From Methyloligella sp. (GTDB lineage Bacteria; Pseudomonadota; Alphaproteobacteria; Rhizobiales; JALUTE01), in the NCBI GenBank assembly GCA_027058255.1, contig JALUTE010000515.1, positions 1 to 19,258 on the forward strand: 19,258 bases of DNA. The letters run 5' to 3'. The notes beneath the pieces were generated by a model that was given only the letters and a program-made list of their open reading frames with translations, made no database searches and had not been told where the DNA came from. Positions 15,455 to 19,258 of the stretch are shown in pieces; position 1 is the first letter of the stretch, and the number at the start of each line of letters is the position of its first letter. A program made the translations under genes and the position numbers.

Positions 15455-15496
15455 AAGAAAAAAGAGCCGGCCCTCCCCGGGCAGGGAGGCCGGCTC
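15455..15496 (-). terminator. Rho-independent terminator for the minus-strand protease gene
   Basis: A hairpin of about 13 bp with one bulge (GAGCCGGCC-CTCCC against GGGAGGCCGGCTC, 15464-15496, loop CGGGCA) is followed on the minus strand by TTTTTTCTT (15463-15455). The T-run is on the minus side only, so it should stop transcription coming from 15610. A second smaller GC hairpin (GGCCCGC/GCGGGCC, 15572-15590) lies between the gene and this terminator. Confidence 0.85.
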
Positions 15497-15609
15497 CAGT
15501 CGAGGCCCGGCGGTCGGGTCGGGGATGGCAGGGTGAGGGACCGGGCCTTTCAAACGGTTTTGTCCGGGTTGGGCCCGCGCGCTGCGGGCCACGTCCGGCA
15601 GGCAACGGG

Positions 15610-16314
15610 CTATGGGCGCTCCTGCGCGGGCACGCCCGCCATATGGGCCGGTGTCCTCGTGCTCTCCGGCCGCAGCGAGACCCAGACCTGCGGATCCATG
15701 GAGGACTGGCGCTTGATGAACTCGTAAGGCACTTCGAACCAGGGCCGAATGACATCCGTCTTGTTGTCCAGGAGATAGTCGCCTTGGCTGGTGCGCACGG
15801 TCAGCACCGCATGCCCCCTGCGCTCCTCATCCCGCACCACGGTGATGAGAAGGGCGCTCCCGGGCCAGCCACGGCGCACCAGCATGCGCCGCTTGAGAAG
15901 AACATAGTCCTCGCAGTCGCCGCGCAGGTAAGGGTATGTCCACACCTCCTCGACGCCGTAGATCTCCCTGTCGCTGGCAGGCTCCACCGTCCGATTGACC
16001 ACGATGTTGATCTCGGAGAGCTGGCGCCAGCGCCGAGGGGTCATGTCGAGCCGCGCCTCACTGGCCGGGCTGTCGGCCTTGCCTGCGCATTCCCGCGGAT
16101 TGCGCTCGCAAAAGAGCACATAGCCGATGGGCGGCAGTGTCGGCCCGAAGACACGCATGAAGGGCGATGCGCGGTGCATAGCCGGAACGCCCGGGCGAAG
16201 CGCCACGCTGGCGCCCTGCCTTGGATCCTCGCCGGCCTGAGACGAGCCGACAGATGCGAGCATGGCGCCAATGGCCAGCAGCGAGCGCGAGACGGTTGTG
16301 CTGAACGGGTTCAC
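15610..16314 (-). CDS. Bacterial transglutaminase-like cysteine protease (BTLCP, peptidase C93 family)
   Basis: This 234-aa protein has a signal peptide (SRSLLAIGAMLASVGSSQAG, cleavage near residue 27), so it should act in the periplasm. The papain-like/transglutaminase fold is indicated by the triad Cys134 (YLRGDCEDYVLLKR), His168 (GHAVLTVRTSQGDY) and Asp183 (LLDNKTD), together with FNP-like EINIVVNRTVEP and TPRRWRQLSE helices. This is the alphaproteobacterial BTLCP family (Pfam PF06035), related to LapG, which cleaves an adhesin in Pseudomonas. No LapD or adhesin gene is nearby, so the substrate is unknown. I choose the GTG at 16314 because GGGGGAAAGAG (16318-16328) sits just upstream and the signal peptide starts there; a longer frame to 16386 lacks this. 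It is divergent from alaS and ends at a strong terminator. Confidence 0.88.
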   Translation of the reverse strand: MNPFSTTVSRSLLAIGAMLASVGSSQAGEDPRQGASVALRPGVPAMHRASPFMRVFGPTLPPIGYVLFCERNPRECAGKADSPASEARLDMTPRRWRQLSEINIVVNRTVEPASDREIYGVEEVWTYPYLRGDCEDYVLLKRRMLVRRGWPGSALLITVVRDEERRGHAVLTVRTSQGDYLLDNKTDVIRPWFEVPYEFIKRQSSMDPQVWVSLRPESTRTPAHMAGVPAQERP

Positions 16315-16621
16315 GGGCTCTTTCCCCCTGACTGCGAGCACCACAGCTATACACCACAGGTCTTGCGAGGAGCATGACCCGGGCACTGCAATTCGAGGCG
16401 AATTTGAAAATCAATCCCCGAAAATTTGACTCGAATTGTTCCGAATGGCCCTCTTGCCCGGGCCGGGGCGGGCCAGCGCCGTGCTCCCCACGTCCGGGCC
16501 GTGCGGCGAGATTGGCCTGCGGGCTTGCATCTCGCCCGAGTGAACAGTACCACCTCATGCGGTAGGAATGAGGCCAGGGAGGCAGGGCGCCCCCGACAGG
16601 CGAGAGGTCCCCGGAGAAGCC
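16315..16621. other. Divergent spacer between protease gene and alaS
   Basis: This 307-bp stretch has no gene. It contains an AT-rich block (16389-16445) with the perfect 9-bp inverted repeat CAATTCGAG (16389-16397) and CTCGAATTG (16430-16438). A TTGACT at 16426-16431 has no matching -10 box. A small inverted pair CCTCAT/ATGAGG (16553-16558 and 16568-16573) lies in the alaS leader. The alaS ribosome site GGAG is at 16613-16616. Confidence 0.7.
16389..16438. promoter_or_regulatory. 9-bp inverted repeat in AT-rich divergent control region
   Basis: CAATTCGAG and its inverse CTCGAATTG are separated by 32 bp that include AAATTTGA-like sequences on the same strand. The position between divergent genes suggests a protein-binding or promoter region, but no regulator is identified and neither promoter can be assigned. 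Confidence 0.35.
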
Positions 16622-19258
16622 ATGACCGGCGTCAACGAGATCAGAGCGGCGTTTCTCGACTTTTTCGCGCGGCACGGCCATGAGGTCGTGCCGTCGAGCC
16701 CGCTCGTGCCGCGCAACGACCCGACATTGATGTTCACCAATGCGGGCATGGTTCAGTTCAAGAACGTCTTCACGGGCGCCGAGAAGCGGCCCTACCGCCG
16801 CGCGACCACCGCACAGAAATGCGTGCGGGCGGGCGGCAAGCACAACGATCTCGACAATGTCGGCTACACGGCCCGGCACCACACCTTTTTCGAGATGATG
16901 GGCAATTTCTCCTTCGGCGACTATTTCAAGGAGCTGGCGATTCCGCTCGCCTGGGACCTGGTGACGAAGGAGTTCGGCCTCGACCCCGCGCGCCTGCTCG
17001 TCACGGTCTATGCCGAGGACGACGAGGCCTTCGACATCTGGAAGAAGGTCTCCGGCTTTCCCGATGACAAGATCATCCGCATCGCCACATCCGACAATTT
17101 CTGGGCCATGGGCGATACGGGGCCATGCGGCCCCTGCTCGGAGATCTTCTTCGATCACGGCCCCCAGATACCGGGCGGCCCGCCGGGAAGCCCCGAGGAG
17201 GATGGCGACCGGTTCGTCGAGATCTGGAATCTCGTCTTCATGCAGTATGACCAGCGCGCACCGGGCGAGCGGGTGCCGCTGCCCAAGCCCTCCATCGACA
17301 CCGGGCTTGGGCTGGAGCGCATGGCGGCCGTCCTCCAGGGCACCCACGACAATTACGAGATCGACCTCTTCACGGCGCTCATTGCCGCCTCGGAGGATGC
17401 CACGGGCGTGCCCGCCAAGAGCAAGCACAAGGCGAGCCACCGGGTGATCGCCGACCATCTGCGCGCCGTCTCCTTCCTCATCGCCGATGGCGTGCTCCCC
17501 TCCAATGAGGGGCGCGGCTATGTGCTGCGCCGGATCATGCGCCGTGCCATGCGCCACGCCCATCTGCTTGGCGCCAGGGAGCCGCTGATGCATCGCCTCG
17601 TGCCGGCGCTGGAGCGCGAGATGGGCCAGGCCTATCCCGAGCTCACCCGCGCCCATGCGCTCATCACGGAAACCCTGCGGCTGGAGGAGACGCGCTTCCA
17701 GTCCATGCTTGAGCGCGGCCTCAAGCTCCTGGACGAGGCCACCGCCGGCATGGGGGCGGGCGACACCCTGCCCGGCGAGGTGGCCTTCAAGCTCTACGAC
17801 ACCTATGGCTTTCCCGTGGACCTCACGGAGGATGCCCTGCGCGCCCGGGGAATCGCGGTGGACCGGGCCGGCTTCGAGAAGGCCATGGAGCGCCAGCGTG
17901 CCGAGGCCCGCAAGGCCTGGGCCGGCTCCGGCGAGGCGGCGACGGAGACGATCTGGTTCGAGATTCGCGAGGCGGTGGGCGCCACCGAGTTCCTCGGCTA
18001 CGAGACCGAGGCGGCCGAGGGGGAGATCCGCGCCCTCCTGCGCAAGGGCAAGGCCGCCAAGCAGCTCCGCAAGGGCGACGAGGGCTGCATCATCGTCAAT
18101 CAGACGCCGTTCTATGGCGAGGCCGGCGGCCAGGTCGGCGACCGGGGGTTCATCTTCGGGCGCAAGGGGACGCGCTTTCGCGTCACCGACACCCAGAAGA
18201 AGCTCGGCGATCTCATCGTCCATTATGGGGTGGTGGAGAAGGGGCCGTTCCGCGTCGGCGACGCCGTGGAGCTCGAGGTCGATCATGCGCGGCGCAGGGC
18301 GACACGGGCCAACCATTCGGCCACTCACATCCTGCACCGGGCCTTGAGGCAGGTTCTCGGCGATCACGTGGTGCAGAAGGGCTCGCTCGTGGAGCCGGGT
18401 CGGCTGCGCTTCGACTTTTCCCACCCCAAGCCCATGACCGAGGAGGAAATCCGCCAGGTCGAGTCCATCGCCAATGCCATCATCCTGCAGAACGCGCCGG
18501 TGGAGACGCGTCTCATGGACATGGAGGAGGCGCTCGAATCCGGGGCCATGGCGCTGTTTGGCGAGAAATATGGCGACGAGGTCCGGGTCGTGACCATGGG
18601 CTGGGAGGAGGCACCGGATGGCTCCGGCCGCAAGCCCTACTCCATTGAGCTCTGTGGCGGCACCCATGTGCGGCGCACCGGCGACATCGGCCTCATGAAG
18701 ATCGTCTCGGAGAGCGCGGTGGCTGCGGGCGTGCGCCGTATCGAGGCCCTGACCGGGGAGGGCGCGCGCACCTATCTCTCCGAGCGCGAGGCCCGGCTCC
18801 GGGAAGCGGCAAGCCTCATCCGCGCCAAGCCGGAGGAGGTGGTGGACCGTCTCGAGGCGCTTCTGGAGGAGCGCAAGCGCCTCGAGCGTCAGCTCAAGGA
18901 GGCCCGCAAGCAGCTCGCCCTTGGCGGCGGCGCGAGCGGCGGCGGGCCGGGCACGGCGGATGACGCCATCCGGAATCTCGGCGCCGTCAAGCTGCTTGCC
19001 CGCACCGTGACCGGCATCGCGCCCAAGGACTTGCGCGCACTCGTGGACCAGGGCAAGAAGCAGATCGGCTCCGGCATCGTCGCCATCGTCGGCGTGACGG
19101 AGGAAGGCAAGGCCGGCCTCGTGGTGGGCGTGACCGACGATCTGACGGACCGCTATGACGCCGTGGCGCTCGTGCGCGCGGGGGCGGCGGCGCTGGGCGG
19201 CAAGGGCGGCGGCGGGCGCGCCGACATGGCCCAGGCCGGCGGTCCCGACGGCCTGGGC
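16622..19258 (+). CDS. alaS: Alanyl-tRNA synthetase (3' end cut by window)
   Basis: This enzyme charges tRNA-Ala. The frame is open for 879 codons to the last base of the window, and only about 15-20 residues should be missing. Class II motif 1 (SPLVPRNDPTLMFTNAGMVQFK, about 26-47, given here as its key block FTNAGM), motif 2 (HHTFFEMMGNFSFGDYFK, 86-103) and motif 3 (DTGLGLERMA, about 228-237) are intact. The editing domain carries the zinc ligands His565 and His569 (NHSATH) and Cys678 and His682 (CGGTH). The C-terminal DHHA1/C-Ala region ends in GGGGRADMAQAGGPDG. GGAG 5 bp before the ATG supports the start. recA, often next to alaS in alphaproteobacteria, is not upstream here; the divergent protease gene is. 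Confidence 0.97.
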   Translation, partial: MTGVNEIRAAFLDFFARHGHEVVPSSPLVPRNDPTLMFTNAGMVQFKNVFTGAEKRPYRRATTAQKCVRAGGKHNDLDNVGYTARHHTFFEMMGNFSFGDYFKELAIPLAWDLVTKEFGLDPARLLVTVYAEDDEAFDIWKKVSGFPDDKIIRIATSDNFWAMGDTGPCGPCSEIFFDHGPQIPGGPPGSPEEDGDRFVEIWNLVFMQYDQRAPGERVPLPKPSIDTGLGLERMAAVLQGTHDNYEIDLFTALIAASEDATGVPAKSKHKASHRVIADHLRAVSFLIADGVLPSNEGRGYVLRRIMRRAMRHAHLLGAREPLMHRLVPALEREMGQAYPELTRAHALITETLRLEETRFQSMLERGLKLLDEATAGMGAGDTLPGEVAFKLYDTYGFPVDLTEDALRARGIAVDRAGFEKAMERQRAEARKAWAGSGEAATETIWFEIREAVGATEFLGYETEAAEGEIRALLRKGKAAKQLRKGDEGCIIVNQTPFYGEAGGQVGDRGFIFGRKGTRFRVTDTQKKLGDLIVHYGVVEKGPFRVGDAVELEVDHARRRATRANHSATHILHRALRQVLGDHVVQKGSLVEPGRLRFDFSHPKPMTEEEIRQVESIANAIILQNAPVETRLMDMEEALESGAMALFGEKYGDEVRVVTMGWEEAPDGSGRKPYSIELCGGTHVRRTGDIGLMKIVSESAVAAGVRRIEALTGEGARTYLSEREARLREAASLIRAKPEEVVDRLEALLEERKRLERQLKEARKQLALGGGASGGGPGTADDAIRNLGAVKLLARTVTGIAPKDLRALVDQGKKQIGSGIVAIVGVTEEGKAGLVVGVTDDLTDRYDAVALVRAGAAALGGKGGGGRADMAQAGGPDGLG

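Noticed and set aside
16058..18667. Very long minus-strand open frame (869 codons) across alaS
   Set aside because: It is antisense to a clear alaS with intact motifs. High GC content removes stop codons from the opposite strand, and the translated product shows no recognisable domain.

Overview
This 19.3 kb window is a GC-rich chromosomal segment. Gene content and order point to an alphaproteobacterium, probably Hyphomicrobiales-like: a DUF4175/TIGR02302 membrane protein, a tpiA/secG/pyrG/kdsA neighbourhood facing a ppiD-type foldase plus trpE, an alphaproteobacterial transglutaminase-like cysteine protease, and alaS. I see no prophage, CRISPR array, rRNA or tRNA. Most of the window is housekeeping.

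Layout. A 5'-truncated DUF4175 gene (2-2455, +) is followed by a small coiled-coil DUF1640/MCUR1-like membrane protein (2538-3035, +). Facing them is a minus-strand block, read right to left: tpiA (10792-10031), a secreted hypothetical protein (9839-9327), secG (8248-7871), pyrG (7613-5985), an AMP-forming acyl-CoA synthetase (5522-3957) and kdsA (3960-3058). The last two overlap by ATGA. A plus-strand MerR-type metal regulator (8746-9198) interrupts this block. Divergent from tpiA run ppiD (11258-13156), trpE (13280-14842) and a SixA-type phosphatase (14854-15414), all plus strand. A minus-strand BTLCP protease (16314-15610) has a good Rho-independent terminator and is divergent from alaS (16622 to the window end, + strand, truncated by about 15-20 residues).

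The genes cover glycolysis (tpiA), CTP synthesis (pyrG), Kdo/LPS precursor synthesis (kdsA), protein export and folding (secG, ppiD), tryptophan synthesis (trpE) and translation (alaS). Linking the acyl-CoA ligase to kdsA ties acyl activation to envelope precursor synthesis by position only; no functional link is shown.

The least ordinary signals are in the spacers. (1) 8340-8620 has the anatomy of a small non-autonomous transposon: 17-bp perfect terminal inverted repeats directly abutted by a perfect 10-bp direct repeat, with a palindromic repeat inside. (2) The last 27 bp of pyrG are duplicated (26/27) 348 bp downstream, and that displaced copy is followed by a terminator-like hairpin; the AT-richer DNA between looks like a relic of insertion into the 3' end of pyrG. 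(3) A second copy of the palindromic repeat in the tpiA/ppiD spacer can fold as a cloverleaf. (4) The DUF1640-like gene has a promoter placed so that its mRNA may be leaderless. I found no convincing new multi-gene system.
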